A stretch of 64,000 nucleotides of DNA from Streptomyces sp. V3I8 (lineage in GTDB: Bacteria > Actinomycetota > Actinomycetes > Streptomycetales > Streptomycetaceae). Within the stretch, counting starts at the first letter, position 1; each line of letters starts with the position of its first letter. Below, piece by piece: positions 15,789-24,755 of this stretch. Location of the stretch: the NCBI RefSeq assembly GCF_030817535.1, contig NZ_JAUSZL010000002.1:1984001-2048000 (forward strand), in the 5' to 3' direction. The notes beneath the pieces are model-generated. The model did no database searches. It was not told where the DNA came from and saw nothing but the letters and a program-made list of their open reading frames with translations. A program made the translations under genes and the position numbers.

Positions 15789-16559
15789 TCAGGTCTTGGC
15801 GTCATCGGTGTTGTTGGGCGGTGGGGGGAGGGTCACGGTTTCTTCGACGACGTCGCGGGCCAGGACCGCGATGCGGATGTGGTGCCGGCGGGCATGGGCG
15901 CGCAGCTGCTGGAAGGCGGCGTCGGGGCCGATGCGGTGGCGGGCGATGAGGAATCCTTTGGCCCGTTCGATGAAGACGCGGGTGTCCAGGGCCTGCTGGA
16001 GCTGGTCGTGCACGGCACGGTGCTGGTCGAGGGTGGTCTGCTGGAGCAGGGAGATGGCGGTCGCGTCGGCCAGGGCCCGGTCGGGTTCAGGCAGGCTGCC
16101 CGGGGTGCGGCGGAAGAGGTTCAGTACGCCGATGGTCCGGCCGCGCAGGAGGATGGGCGCGGCGTGTACGGAGGTGTAGCCGGAGCGGCGGGCGCGGGTG
16201 CTGAAGCGTGGCCAGCGCGGTGTCGGGGCGGCGGCGAGGGGGTGGTCGACAGCAGTGGCGGTGTGGAAGGCGGTGAAGCAGGGACCTTCGCTGGCGTCGA
16301 GTTCGAAGAGCTCCACCAGGCGCACGGCCTCGGACGTCGAGGCGACCAGGCGCAGGGATCCGGCATGGGCGGAGAGCATCACGCCGACGTCGTCGATGGC
16401 CAGGAGGTCCGTGCAGTGTCCGGCGACACGGTAGAGGAAGTCGTCGGGGACGAAGTCGGCCGCCAGGGTGTCGGCGAGGTCGATGAACGCGGCGGTGACC
16501 CTCGCCTCGCGCGAGGGTCCGTCCGCACCGTTGTGCTCGGGCAGCGTCGACGGTGACAT
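15789..16559 (-). CDS. GAF-ANTAR regulatory protein
   Basis: A 256-residue regulator. The N-terminal GAF domain (about residues 15-165; VTAAFIDLADTLAADF, GPCFTAFHTATAV, GYTSVHAAPILLRGRTIGVL) likely senses a small ligand. The C-terminal ANTAR domain (RVFIERAKGFLIARHRIG, then AHARRHHIRIAVLARDVV) binds RNA to antiterminate. The ATG at 16559 has a GGAGG site 8 nt upstream; the longer frame to 16808 is not protein-like. Together with the ANTAR protein at 12579 it shows that this region is rich in RNA-level regulators. Confidence 0.93.
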   Translation of the reverse strand: MSPSTLPEHNGADGPSREARVTAAFIDLADTLAADFVPDDFLYRVAGHCTDLLAIDDVGVMLSAHAGSLRLVASTSEAVRLVELFELDASEGPCFTAFHTATAVDHPLAAAPTPRWPRFSTRARRSGYTSVHAAPILLRGRTIGVLNLFRRTPGSLPEPDRALADATAISLLQQTTLDQHRAVHDQLQQALDTRVFIERAKGFLIARHRIGPDAAFQQLRAHARRHHIRIAVLARDVVEETVTLPPPPNNTDDAKT

Positions 16560-16880
16560 GAGGCGGCCTCCGGCGGGATGAGGATCCTGGACCGGAACCG
16601 GCAGCACGCTACGGGGACTGGGTGGAACACCACCCGGACACGGCCTGACGCCCACCAACCTACTGCGCATCAGAACGAACGGACCCCGGGCAAAGACGCC
16701 GTTTCCGGCGCGGGAGAGCAGCGCCGGACAGGCAGCTCGCTCTCCGGTCCTCCACTGACCACTGGCCGGCCGACGGGCCCTGGGCGCCATCCCGCACCCG
16801 GCCGGCATGTGCTGGACACCAGCGAGACGGCAGGTGCGGCGAGGCGGTACTGCCGGCCCGCGCGGCGGGTGGGCGGGAGG

Positions 16881-17357
16881 TCAGGGGTGGCGGCCGGTGA
16901 CGTCGCCGCCGGGGTCGTCGGCGAGCATGACCGAGGCGGTGGTGCGTTTGCCGACCGGTTCGCGGTGCACCTCGAAGCTCTGGGACACGGCCATGACGAT
17001 CTCCAGCCCGTGCTGGCCCACCCGGCCCGGATCCGCGTTGCGGCCCACGAAGAGCACCGAGGCGCTGTCCCAGACCGTGACGGTGATGCTGCCGCGCAGC
17101 AGGGCCAGATCGAGCAGGCACGGTCCGGGAGCGTGTCTGATCGCGTTGGTCAGCAGCTCGCTGACCACCAGCTGCACCGTGCCCAGCGCGCGGGCCGAGA
17201 CCGGCAGGCCGTGGACGGCCTGGAGGCGCTCGAGGAAGTCACGGGCCAGGGCGCGGCCCTGGGCGATGTCGGCGGAATCGCCCTCGTACGCGGCGGACAC
17301 CGCCACCAGCTCGCTGTCCCCCGGTCGCGAGTCCTGCTTTCGGGCAGCCTCGTCCAT
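16881..17357 (-). CDS. Anti-sigma-type serine kinase/ATPase (HATPase_c family)
   Basis: A 158-residue GHKL ATPase. N-box: VQLVVSELLTNAIRHAPGP. G1 region: VTVWDSASVLFVGR. G2: DPGRVGQHGLEIVMAVS. The C-terminal strand GKRTTASVMLADDPGGDV matches the fragment at 5676. The start at 17357 has GGAAGAGGG upstream. About 90 bp before the start lie five GGGCA tandem units. It is divergent from the STAS gene at 17742, a common arrangement for kinase and antagonist, though that STAS protein has an unusual phosphorylation loop. Confidence 0.9.
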   Translation of the reverse strand: MDEAARKQDSRPGDSELVAVSAAYEGDSADIAQGRALARDFLERLQAVHGLPVSARALGTVQLVVSELLTNAIRHAPGPCLLDLALLRGSITVTVWDSASVLFVGRNADPGRVGQHGLEIVMAVSQSFEVHREPVGKRTTASVMLADDPGGDVTGRHP

Positions 17358-17445
17358 GCCAACGACCGCCCTCTTCCTGAGCGTGCAGTTACGCCTGCGC
17401 ATACCCCCGTTTACGGCCGGCACCACACACCACCGCCACCGGCCC

Positions 17446-17475
17446 GGGCAGGGCAGGGCAGGGCAGGGCAGGGCC
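17446..17475. repeat. Tandem GGGCA repeat
   Basis: Five perfect GGGCA units (17446-17470) then GGGCC. It lies upstream of the ATPase start at 17357 and could vary promoter spacing by slippage. Confidence 0.7.
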
Positions 17476-17741
17476 CGAACAGTACTGCGATTTACCGATG
17501 TCCTGCACCTTGAAGTACTCACCGGGCCGGGTTCATCGCCCGCGGCACCACCTCGGCCGTGACGTCCTCAGCCAGACATAAACGGGGCCGCTGCGATGCG
17601 GTGCCCGTTGCGGGACCGCTGCGGCACAGCCCATGCCAATCCCTGCCCGCCGCCGACTTTCCTCCCGGCCGCTCCTGGCTATCTTTCACATGTCGGTATC
17701 CGCTTCGGCAGTGAGGCGGATCGTCAGACACGAGGAAGGTC

Positions 17742-18161
17742 ATGCCCGAATCCCGCGAGCCCCGCCTGCTGATCACCCAGCATCAGCCGGCCAGGGCTGT
17801 CGCCACGGTCGCCCTCACCGGCGAACTGGACGTCTCCACCTCCAGCGACCTGCGCGAGACGGTCTCACTCCTCGCGGCACAGCCCGCCCGCCCCGTCCGT
17901 CTGTGCCTGGATCTGACCGGCGTCACCCACTGCGACAACGCCAGCCTCTACACCCTGCTCGGCATCTGCCAGGCCCTCGACCTGACCGGCATCACCGTCA
18001 CCATCACCGCCGCCAGCCCCACCGTCCTGACCGCCGTCCACCACCACGCCCTCGAGAAACGCCTCCCCATCGACGCCGCCCCGCACCGCTTGCGGTCTCC
18101 CGCTCAGGAGCATCCCGGGACAGGCCCCGGCGCGGGCTCGCCGGACAGCGCCCGTCACTGA
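17742..18161 (+). CDS. STAS-domain protein with an altered phosphorylation loop
   Basis: A 139-residue STAS protein. The core is typical (VATVALTGELDVSTSSDLRE, LCLDLTGVTHCDNASLYTLL), but the usual Asp-Ser-Ser/Thr-Gly loop is Asp-Asn-Ala-Ser here. The normal phospho-serine position is Asn, so it may be insensitive to the kinase. A Pro/Gly/Ser-rich tail of about 30 residues follows the domain. The ATG at 17742 has a GAGGAAGG site. It is divergent from the ATPase at 17357. Confidence 0.88.
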   Translation: MPESREPRLLITQHQPARAVATVALTGELDVSTSSDLRETVSLLAAQPARPVRLCLDLTGVTHCDNASLYTLLGICQALDLTGITVTITAASPTVLTAVHHHALEKRLPIDAAPHRLRSPAQEHPGTGPGAGSPDSARH

Positions 18162-18639
18162 CACCACGCATGGCGGCCGCCCGCATCAGTCTTCGGCTTG
18201 TCAGATGGGACACCGTCGCGACGGCGGGTTTTCAAAAGTCGTGACCGGCGCCGGGCAGCTGCCGGAGCTGACGGCCTCGAACGGCGAACTGACGGTATGC
18301 AAGGAGGCCGGCTTGCCGTCCGGCGGCTCCAAGAACTGGCTGTAGCCTTGCGGGTCACAGAGGGGGCGCTGATGCCGTCACGGGGATACGTACACAGCAT
18401 CAGCACCTGCGAAAGATTCTGGCACCCACCGCCGGTGCGCGGAAGACCGGTGACGGACGACGGGCCTCGCCCTTTTTGCACCCGATGTTTCAAAATGGCC
18501 GTGCTCACCGTTGCAGCCACGTCGGCCGGCGGCAGGCGTCAGCCGCGCCACGGGATACGAGAAGAGCGCCACTTCCTACGAAGCGGCGCTCCCTCTCGCA
18601 TCGTTCCTGCGCTGGGCAAGATCCGTTTGAAGGCGGGCC
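18162..18639. other. Gene-free stretch
   Basis: One frame contains RLQELAVALRVTEGALM near 18330, which recalls an XRE-type helix-turn-helix, but no start or continuing domain is visible. Otherwise I see nothing. Confidence 0.4.
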
Positions 18640-19040
18640 CTAGCCCAGGCCGACATTGGTGATGCCGCGGAACACGAAGGTGCGAGCGCTGTCCGATTGC
18701 CCGGGCCCGAAGCGCGTGTGAGCTCCGCTGCAGTCTCCCTCTTCCCAGACGACGACCACGTGCGAGGAGAAGTTGTTGTGGAACGACTGGCCCTCGATGT
18801 ACGAGCCCCAGCGACAGTCTCCCAGCGGGGGAGACTCATCTCGGTCCTGCCGCCGTCAAAGAACAGTGCGGTCCACATGCACATCCGTTCGTACCCGCAG
18901 TTGGGTACCCCCCGGGAGCGTGCCTCGGCGGCAGCGGTGGCCGGGCCCGTCACCATGGCCGTGAACAGCCCCATCACGACGGCAAGGAGAAGTTTCCTAC
19001 GCGCATACACCTCCAGGTAGTTCCCCTGGGGATGTCCCAT
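18640..19040 (-). pseudogene. Secreted I36-like protein gene, frameshifted
   Basis: A signal peptide (RRKLLLAVVMGLFTAMVTG) and MCMWTALFFDGGRTEMSLPR open in one frame. The continuation DCRWGSYIEGQSFHNNFSSH, VVVVWEEGDCSGAH and FRGITNVGLG with its TAG stop (18640) is in the next. A single G appears missing near 18828 (TGG GAG ACT where TGG GGA GAC is expected). Correcting it gives a normal small I36-type domain. Start at 19040 or a GTG at about 19010 is undecided. Confidence 0.7.
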
Positions 19041-19197
19041 CGGTTCCGCCCTGATACGTGCCGTACTCGCCTGTCAGCCGAACTGGGGATGATGACGGGG
19101 TGTGCTCGGCGCATTCAGGGGCGTATACGAGCTGCGAGAACGAGGCGCATAGAACTCGTAACACGATCATAATTGGTGCTTCTCCGGTCGCCTTCAG

Positions 19198-19430
19198 CAG
19201 ATGAGACTGCAAGCCGATGAGACGAAGGCGCCGTGGAGTTCGGTTCAGCGCTCCCCGCAGACGGCAAGGCGCTTGAACTGGCGGAGCAGAGCGAAGGTCT
19301 GCTCCGCCACGTACCGGAGTTTGCCCAGGCCCCTGATGTTCGAGGCTCCCTTGCGTGAAATCACCGGCAGGATCCAAGAAGTGGGCCGGAGCCGGTTGTC
19401 ACCTACAAAGCCACACGCTTTCAGGCGGTG
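19198..19430 (-). pseudogene. IS5-like transposase C-terminal remnant
   Basis: LGKLRYVAEQTFALLRQFKR and the following TELHGAF-type segment match the C-terminal YxxRxxxE-like region of IS5-family DDE transposases. An in-frame TGA after GER interrupts it, and the N-terminal half is absent here. An N-terminal IS5-type half on the same strand lies at 21501, but I cannot show they come from one element. Confidence 0.55.
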
Positions 19431-19534
19431 GGACGTGTACCGCTTCCGCAGAACCCCCGTCAGACCATCTCGTCGTTGTACGCGTCCTGGCCAAGGCCCA
19501 CATCGGAGAGCCGGCTGCGCAGCAGTACCCGAAC

Positions 19535-19570
19535 GGCCGCTGCCCGGGAACGAAGTCCCGGGCAGCGGCC
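19535..19570. terminator. Hairpin with perfect 15-bp arms
   Basis: Arms 19535-19549 (GGCCGCTGCCCGGGA) and 19556-19570 are fully complementary around ACGAAG. No U-run follows. It lies among transposase relics and may be a terminator or an element end. Confidence 0.55.
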
Positions 19571-19845
19571 GTGATGAAGAGTGTGGTCGTGGAGGGCGGT
19601 CGCCTACGCGGCGAAAGGCTCCATGAGGCTTCAGCCGAACGATCGTCCTCATGGGCAATAGGTGAGGCCCGGGGACACTGTCCCCTCCACAACCACACTC
19701 CTTCCAACCAGTACGCGCTCGCGAATGTTCCCCACCCCGAACAACGGCTGGAGGGTGTCAGCGGCCGGTGTCGTTGATACCTGCGGCAAGCTGCCCGGCC
19801 AGGTCGGCGACCCAGACTCTGTCGGGAATCTTGGAGATGCCGAGG

Positions 19846-20578
19846 TCAGATGCCCGGTGTTCGCCAGGACTTCGGTCGGGTTATCTCGCGCTGGTCGAGG
19901 TAATTCTGGAACGCAGTCGGGCGGCGGGCCGTGGGTGCCTCTTCGGTTGGCGGCAGTGAGCGGAGACGCTCGATGTTGACGGCGATGGCGGTCAGGACGT
20001 GCTGGATGTGGACCTTTCTCCGGCCTCGGTAGCGACGGCGCATGCCGTGTCCATGGGCGAACTCGTTGATCGTGCCCTCGACTCCGGAACGGGCTGCGTA
20101 GCGGGTCTTCCACTCGGGTGTCTGTTGCGCGGTGCGGAGACGAAGTTGCAGGTCGCGGAGTTCTCGTGGGGAAAGCCGACGGTGCGGGTGCTTTCGCGGG
20201 AGGCGGTGCACTGGGTGCGGGCCGGGCAGGGCTGGCACTGACGCTTGGTGAACTTGGCCACGATCAGCGGGGCCGCGGTGGGTGAGGAGGTCGGGTAGGG
20301 GCCGTGCCAGCCCTGGCTGACCTGGCCCTGGGGGCAGGTGACCTGCTGGCGGTCGTAGTCGATGTGGAAGTCGTCCCGGGCGAAACCCTCACCTTGGCGG
20401 TGCTGACGGGTGGGATTGGCCGGCAGTGGTCCGGTGACGGTGACCTGGTGTTCACGTGCGGCTTGTTCCAGCTGAGGCAGGCAGGTGTAGCCGGCGTCGA
20501 CCAGGTGCTCGGTCGGCAGTAAGCCGCGACGCCGCAGGCGGGTGTGGATGCCGGGCAGGACCTGGCTGTTTCCTGCCC
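19846..20578 (-). pseudogene. IS1182-family transposase, C-terminal part, frameshifted
   Basis: Reading leftward: [20 protein letters not shown], the [16 protein letters not shown] region, [18 protein letters not shown] with its cysteine cluster, then [20 protein letters not shown] and [13 protein letters not shown]. The frame shifts by one nucleotide near 20175 (GFP to [10 protein letters not shown]). The N-terminal half ends at a junction with IS701-type sequence at about 20578. The product would be a DDE transposase; it is inactive as read. Confidence 0.75.
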
Positions 20579-21500
20579 CAGAAGTAGGCCGCGGACACCG
20601 AACACCGCACCGCCACCCGTATCCCGCCCGAGGCCGGGCACCGCGAGAAGTGGCGGCTGGCCCTGGACATGCTCGACACCCTGGCCAACTGGAGCATGAG
20701 CCCGCCGGTCGTGGTGGCCGATGCCGCCTACGGCGTCAATGCCCACATGCGGGCCGGCCTCGCAGAGCGGGGGATTGACTACGTGCTGGCCATCCGCGGC
20801 GACGTGAGTGCCCATCCGTTCAACGTGAAGCAGGTGGCCCCGGATCGCAGGGGCCCCGTCGGCTGCCGGCCCCAGCCCCGTTACCGCAGGCCCGCACCCT
20901 CGGTTGCGGCCCTGGCGGCCGGGCTCGGGCAGGAGGCGTTCACCCCCTCACCTGGCGGCACGGCTCGCGAGGAGAGTTATGGTCCCGCTCCGCCGCCGTG
21001 CGTGTCCGCCCGGCCGGCAAGGCCGTCGAGCCTCCGATCCGGGCCGCCGCCCCGGCCGGGCAGGACTGATGGGACGAGGTGCTGCCCGACTGCCGGCTGC
21101 TGGCCGAATGGCCCGAAGGCGCCGAGGCGCCCACTGATTACTGGCTGTCCAGCCTGCCGTACGACACCCTGATCGCCGACCTGGTCCGTCTGCCCAAGGT
21201 CCGCTGGCGCATCGAGCACGACTACCGCGAACTCAAGCACGGCCTGGGCCTGGACTACTTCGAAGGCCGGTCCTGGCCCGGCTGGCACCACCACGTCACC
21301 CTCGTCACCGCCGCCCACGCGTTTCTTACCGAACAGCGGCTGGCCCCAAAGCACCAGGAACGTCCTCACCCTCTACCAGATCCTCGACGCCCTCCAGGAC
21401 CTCCTGAGGTGCTGGACCGGCACCTGCACCACCTGCCAACACCCCCTGCTCAGCAGACCACGCACAACACCAAGATCGAGACAGACCTAACGGAGTCCTA
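20579..21500 (+). pseudogene. IS701-family transposase, truncated and frameshifted
   Basis: [18 protein letters not shown] with [20 protein letters not shown] carries the second catalytic Asp region. WLSSLPYDTLIADLV and KVRWRIEHDYRELKHGLGLD carry the Glu region. These match IS701-type enzymes on the plus strand. The frame is broken between about 20850 and 21080, and again after LTEQRLAPK near 21348, where the natural end TLYQILDALQDLLRCW lies in another frame. The 5' end is cut at the IS1182 junction. Confidence 0.72.
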
Positions 21501-21967
21501 CTGTTGGCCCCTTCGGAGACGATCCCCAGCGGGACGCCGCGGGCGTCACAGGCAGCGGAGCGCTTCAGCCCCTGCTTGCCCCGGTCGACCGGCGAGCGGC
21601 CGGCCTTCTCCCGGCCGGACGGGGCCTTGGTGATGCAGCCGTCCACCGAGATCTCGCCAAGGTCGAGGCCGATCATCCGGTCGTAGGCGTCCAGGGCGAG
21701 AGCGTGCAGCGCTTTGGAAATCCCCTGCCGGGACCACTCTTTGAGGCGCCGGCGGATGGTCCGGTCCGAGCATCCGGGCGTGGAGATCCGCTCGTAGCCG
21801 GAACCATGGACCAGCGCGAGCACGACGTGCTCGAAGACGGTTCGATCGGGGATCCGGCGGCGGTGACAGCCCAGCAGGTGATCGACGACGAACTCCTCCC
21901 GGACGGGGAGGAGCGCGACGAACTGGTCCCGCAGGGGTTCGAGCAGGCAAGCTGGCAGCGAGGGCAC
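21501..21967 (-). pseudogene. IS5-family transposase, N-terminal half
   Basis: The GTG at 21967 has AAGGACGACC upstream. The product shows the N-terminal helix-turn-helix region (SDRTIRRRLKEWSRQGISKA) and the first catalytic segment (ISVDGCITKAPSGREKAG and KRSAACDARGVPLG). Similarity stops at SEGAN, where the minus strand runs into the end of the IS701 relic. Only about 155 residues remain, so the enzyme is inactive. Confidence 0.72.
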
Positions 21968-22057
21968 GGTCGTCCTTCATGATCACTGAGCGTAGAGATT
22001 ATGAGCATGAGGTACGCGCAGGGCGGCGGGTCGACCGACCCTGAGTTCAGGGCAGGT

Positions 22058-22750
22058 TCACCACGGGAGGTTCCCGGATCGGTCGATGAACTGTCCCGTC
22101 GGCCCGTCCGGACCGATCATCGCGAGGGTCACGATGGACTCTGCGCCGTCGGCGACGCTGTGTCCGAGGCCGCCGGTGAAGTCGGTCGCGGTCTGCCCGG
22201 GGTCTGCGGCGTTGACCTTCACGTCCTTCAGTTCCTTGGCGTACTGCGTCGTGAGCATCGTGACCGCGGCTTTCGAGGCGCAGTAGAGGGGCAGGGCATA
22301 TCGCGACTCGATCCGCGCCGGGTCCTGGGTCATGCTGAAGGAGCCCATTCCGCTGGACACGTTGACGATGACGGGGTTCGGCGACTTGCGCAGCAGCGGG
22401 AGGAAGGCGTGCGTGACGCGCACGATCCCGACGACATTCACGTCGAGCACGGCGCTCACGTCGGCCGCGGTGTACTCCTCGACGGGGCCGACCTTGCCGA
22501 GGACGCCGGCGTTGTTGACCAGGACGTCGATCGTTCCCTCATGCGCGGCGACATCCGCGGCCGCGGCCTGGACCGAGGCGTCGTCGGTCACGTCGATCGA
22601 CACGAACCGGGCGCCGAGCGACTCGGCCGCGGCCCGACCGCGCTCACGGTGGCGGGCACCGAGGAGGACGGTGTGCCCCGCCTCGACGAGGCGACGAGCG
22701 GTTTCAAAACCGAGGGACTTGTTGGCCCCGGTGATGAATGTGGTGGTCAT
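22058..22750 (-). CDS. Short-chain dehydrogenase/reductase (SDR)
   Basis: A 230-residue SDR with the cofactor motif TGANKSLG, NNAG, the catalytic Ser in VNVSSGMGS and YCASK (Tyr-x-x-x-Lys). The substrate is not deducible. The ATG at 22750 has a strong GGAGGAG site; the frame's earlier start at 22798 lies in the promoter. An operator-like palindrome GGTAC-N5-GTACC lies 95 bp upstream (22845-22861), and the XRE regulator gene follows upstream on the same strand. A second, truncated paralogue lies at 29376. Confidence 0.92.
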   Translation of the reverse strand: MTTTFITGANKSLGFETARRLVEAGHTVLLGARHRERGRAAAESLGARFVSIDVTDDASVQAAAADVAAHEGTIDVLVNNAGVLGKVGPVEEYTAADVSAVLDVNVVGIVRVTHAFLPLLRKSPNPVIVNVSSGMGSFSMTQDPARIESRYALPLYCASKAAVTMLTTQYAKELKDVKVNAADPGQTATDFTGGLGHSVADGAESIVTLAMIGPDGPTGQFIDRSGNLPW

Positions 22751-22844
22751 GCTGGCTCCTCCTGGTCCGAACAGCACGGTCGTGCGCTGTTCACGCACTC
22801 GATGCTGGGGTCCCGGGAGGGTTGGCGGGAGCTACGAAACTTCC

Positions 22845-22861
22845 TGGTACGGCGCGTACCA
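22845..22861. promoter_or_regulatory. Operator copy 1 (TGGTAC-N5-GTACCA) upstream of SDR
   Basis: A 6-bp inverted repeat around GGCGC, embedded in sequence shared with 23771-23789 over more than 30 bp. Probable binding site of the XRE-type regulator at 22903. Confidence 0.65.
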
Positions 22862-22902
22862 CCCAGCAGCTTGGTCCACCGGACGGGGCAGAACGCAGGA
22901 CT

Positions 22903-23736
22903 TCATCCCTGAGGAGAGATCCTCTGGACCCCAATGGCCGCAAGGAATTCGAGTTTGCTGCGGGCGTCGGTGCCTGGCTGCGGCGTGTACACCACGAGGC
23001 GGAGGTTCGTGTCCTGGGTATTGAGGATGTCGGAGTTCATGGCGATGTCTCCGACATCCGGGTGCTGGACGAGTTTGTGCGCACTCTGGTGACCGCCCAC
23101 CGCTCGGCGGCTCCACAACTCGCAGAACCTTGGGCTGAGGTTCAGCCTCGATACCAACGCCTCGAGGTCAGGATCGTCGGGATACCGGCTCGTCGTCGCA
23201 CGCAGGTCGGCGACGAGGGACTCCTCGAACGCCGCCCGCTCGGCCGCCGTCTGCCGGACCCGGGGCAGCTCACCCAGGAACTGCCAGACCAGGACGTTGC
23301 GGTCCCCCACACCGCGGACCGTGGGATCGCCGAACGTGGCCGCGAACAGCGGATTCCAGTGCAGCAACTGCCAGGTGGCGTCGTAGATCGCCAATGGGTT
23401 GCCGGCGAGCTGATCCACGATCCGGTACAGGCTCCCTGGGATCATTCGCGGAACCCGGGTCGGACCCGCTGCATGACCGGCCATACGCAAAAGGTGAGCA
23501 TGCTCGTCGTCGGACAGGTGCAGGGCGCGAGCCAGGGCCGAGCAGACCTGCGCCGAGGGCGTCGCCACCCGTCCCTGCTCCAGCCGGACCACGTACTCGA
23601 CCGAGATGCCGGCCAGCGTCGCCAGCTCCGCGCGTCGCAGACCGGGGACCCGACGGGGTGAGCCGTGTGCGAAGCCCACCGTCGCGGGATCCAGCCGGTC
23701 CCGCCACGCCCGCAGCGCGGCACCGAGTTGATCCAT
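22903..23736 (-). CDS. XRE-family regulator with MmyB-like ligand-binding domain
   Basis: A 277-residue regulator. The N-terminal helix-turn-helix is RRAELATLAGISVEYVVRLE followed by QGR, preceded by VPGLRR, the hallmark of the MmyB-type group. The C-terminal part is the PAS-like MmyB domain (NPLAIYDATWQLLHWNPLFA then FGELPR-like residues). These proteins usually regulate an adjacent, divergent short-chain dehydrogenase. The ATG at 23736 has a GGGAGGA site. Copies of its probable operator lie both upstream of itself and upstream of the SDR gene. Confidence 0.92.
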   Translation of the reverse strand: MDQLGAALRAWRDRLDPATVGFAHGSPRRVPGLRRAELATLAGISVEYVVRLEQGRVATPSAQVCSALARALHLSDDEHAHLLRMAGHAAGPTRVPRMIPGSLYRIVDQLAGNPLAIYDATWQLLHWNPLFAATFGDPTVRGVGDRNVLVWQFLGELPRVRQTAAERAAFEESLVADLRATTSRYPDDPDLEALVSRLNLSPRFCELWSRRAVGGHQSAHKLVQHPDVGDIAMNSDILNTQDTNLRLVVYTPQPGTDARSKLEFLAAIGVQRISPQG

Positions 23737-23767
23737 GCACACCATCCTCCCGCACACACCGCCCCGA

Positions 23768-23892
23768 TGGGTGGTACGCGCTGTACCACGAAGCTCCGTA
23801 GCTTCCGCCGACGCTGCCTGGGGCTCAGCGTCGAGTCGTGAACGACGCACAACGATGCTGTTCGGAGTTAGGAGGAGCAAGCATGACCACCA
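23768..23892. repeat. Inverted duplicate of the SDR promoter and start region
   Basis: This plus-strand segment matches the minus-strand segment 22866-22741 at about four in five positions, from the operator through GCTGTTCGGA and AGGAGGAGC to ATGACCACCA. Here the ATG (23883) opens a 28-codon frame that soon stops (MTTRPNHYTTSPCCG...), so a former divergent SDR gene seems lost. Confidence 0.75.
23771..23789. promoter_or_regulatory. Operator copy 2 (GTGGTAC-N5-GTACCAC) upstream of the XRE regulator
   Basis: A 7-bp perfect inverted repeat around GCGCT, 35 bp before the regulator's ATG. It fits autoregulation by the MmyB-type protein. Confidence 0.7.
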
Positions 23893-23984
23893 GGCCAAAC
23901 CACTACACTACGTCACCGTGCTGTGGGAAGTCCGGACCAGCTGCACTCGTCGTCTGGCTCCACACATGACCCGAGAAACAGCGC

Positions 23985-24728
23985 CTAGCGGGGCTGATGT
24001 GTTCCCGGAGTGTGTCCGAAGGTACGGCGGAAGACATCGATGAACGCGCTTGCGGACGACCAGCCGCACATGTGCGCCACGGTGGTCACCGGGACGTTCT
24101 CGGCCAGAAGGACCAAGGCGTGGTACAGGCGCAGTTGGGTGCGCCACTGCGGGAAGGTCATGCGGAGATCGGCCTTGAAGAGGCGAGAGAGAGTACGGTC
24201 GCTGGCGCCGACCTGCCTGCCAAATGCGGCCAGGGTGCGGTCGTCGGCCGGATTCGTACGCAAGATCTCGCACACTGCCTGTAGTTGAGGGGTGGTTGGG
24301 GTGGGCAGGTGCAGGGGCTGCTGGGGTGAGGCTCGCAGCTGGTCGAGTAGCACGGCTCGTAGCCGCCTGCGTTCGGGGCTGTCGTCATGCGGGGTGTGCG
24401 TGTAGGCGAGGATCAGTTCCCGGAGGAGGAGTCCGACTGTCAGCACAGTCGGCTCGTCCAAGCCGAGCGGGTTTTCGCTCGCGGGCAGGCCGATCAGGTG
24501 CAATTCGAGTTCGCCGTGGGCCTGGTGGGCGTGCACGGTGTCCGCCGGTACCCAGATGGCGCGAGTGCCCGGCGCGATCCACGAGCCCGTGCTGGTCGTC
24601 ACGGCCAGCACCCCTTGGCCCGCATAGACGATCTGGTGGTCGTCGTGGCGGTGGGCGTCGATGGCGGCTCCGGACGCCAGGCACTGGGTACGGGTCGGTG
24701 CTACAGGATCGTGGCGGATTTCTGTCAT
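23985..24728 (-). CDS. AraC-family transcriptional regulator
   Basis: A 247-residue regulator with an N-terminal cupin-like sensor (HRHDDHQIVYAGQGVLAV, TRAIWVPADTVHAHQAHGE) and a C-terminal double helix-turn-helix (RTLAAFGRQVGASDRTLSRL, then VTTVAHMCGWSSASAFIDVF with RRTFGHTPG). The ATG at 24728 is chosen because the sensor domain begins there. It is divergent from the MFS exporter gene with only 27 bp between start codons, so it probably controls that gene and itself from one short control region. Confidence 0.93.
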   Translation of the reverse strand: MTEIRHDPVAPTRTQCLASGAAIDAHRHDDHQIVYAGQGVLAVTTSTGSWIAPGTRAIWVPADTVHAHQAHGELELHLIGLPASENPLGLDEPTVLTVGLLLRELILAYTHTPHDDSPERRRLRAVLLDQLRASPQQPLHLPTPTTPQLQAVCEILRTNPADDRTLAAFGRQVGASDRTLSRLFKADLRMTFPQWRTQLRLYHALVLLAENVPVTTVAHMCGWSSASAFIDVFRRTFGHTPGTHQPR

Positions 24729-24755
24729 TGATTGGCAGGTTATCGGAAGCACGAC

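Noticed and set aside
18290..18370. XRE-like string RLQELAVALRVTEGALM
   Set aside because: Too short and without the rest of a helix-turn-helix domain or a start codon.
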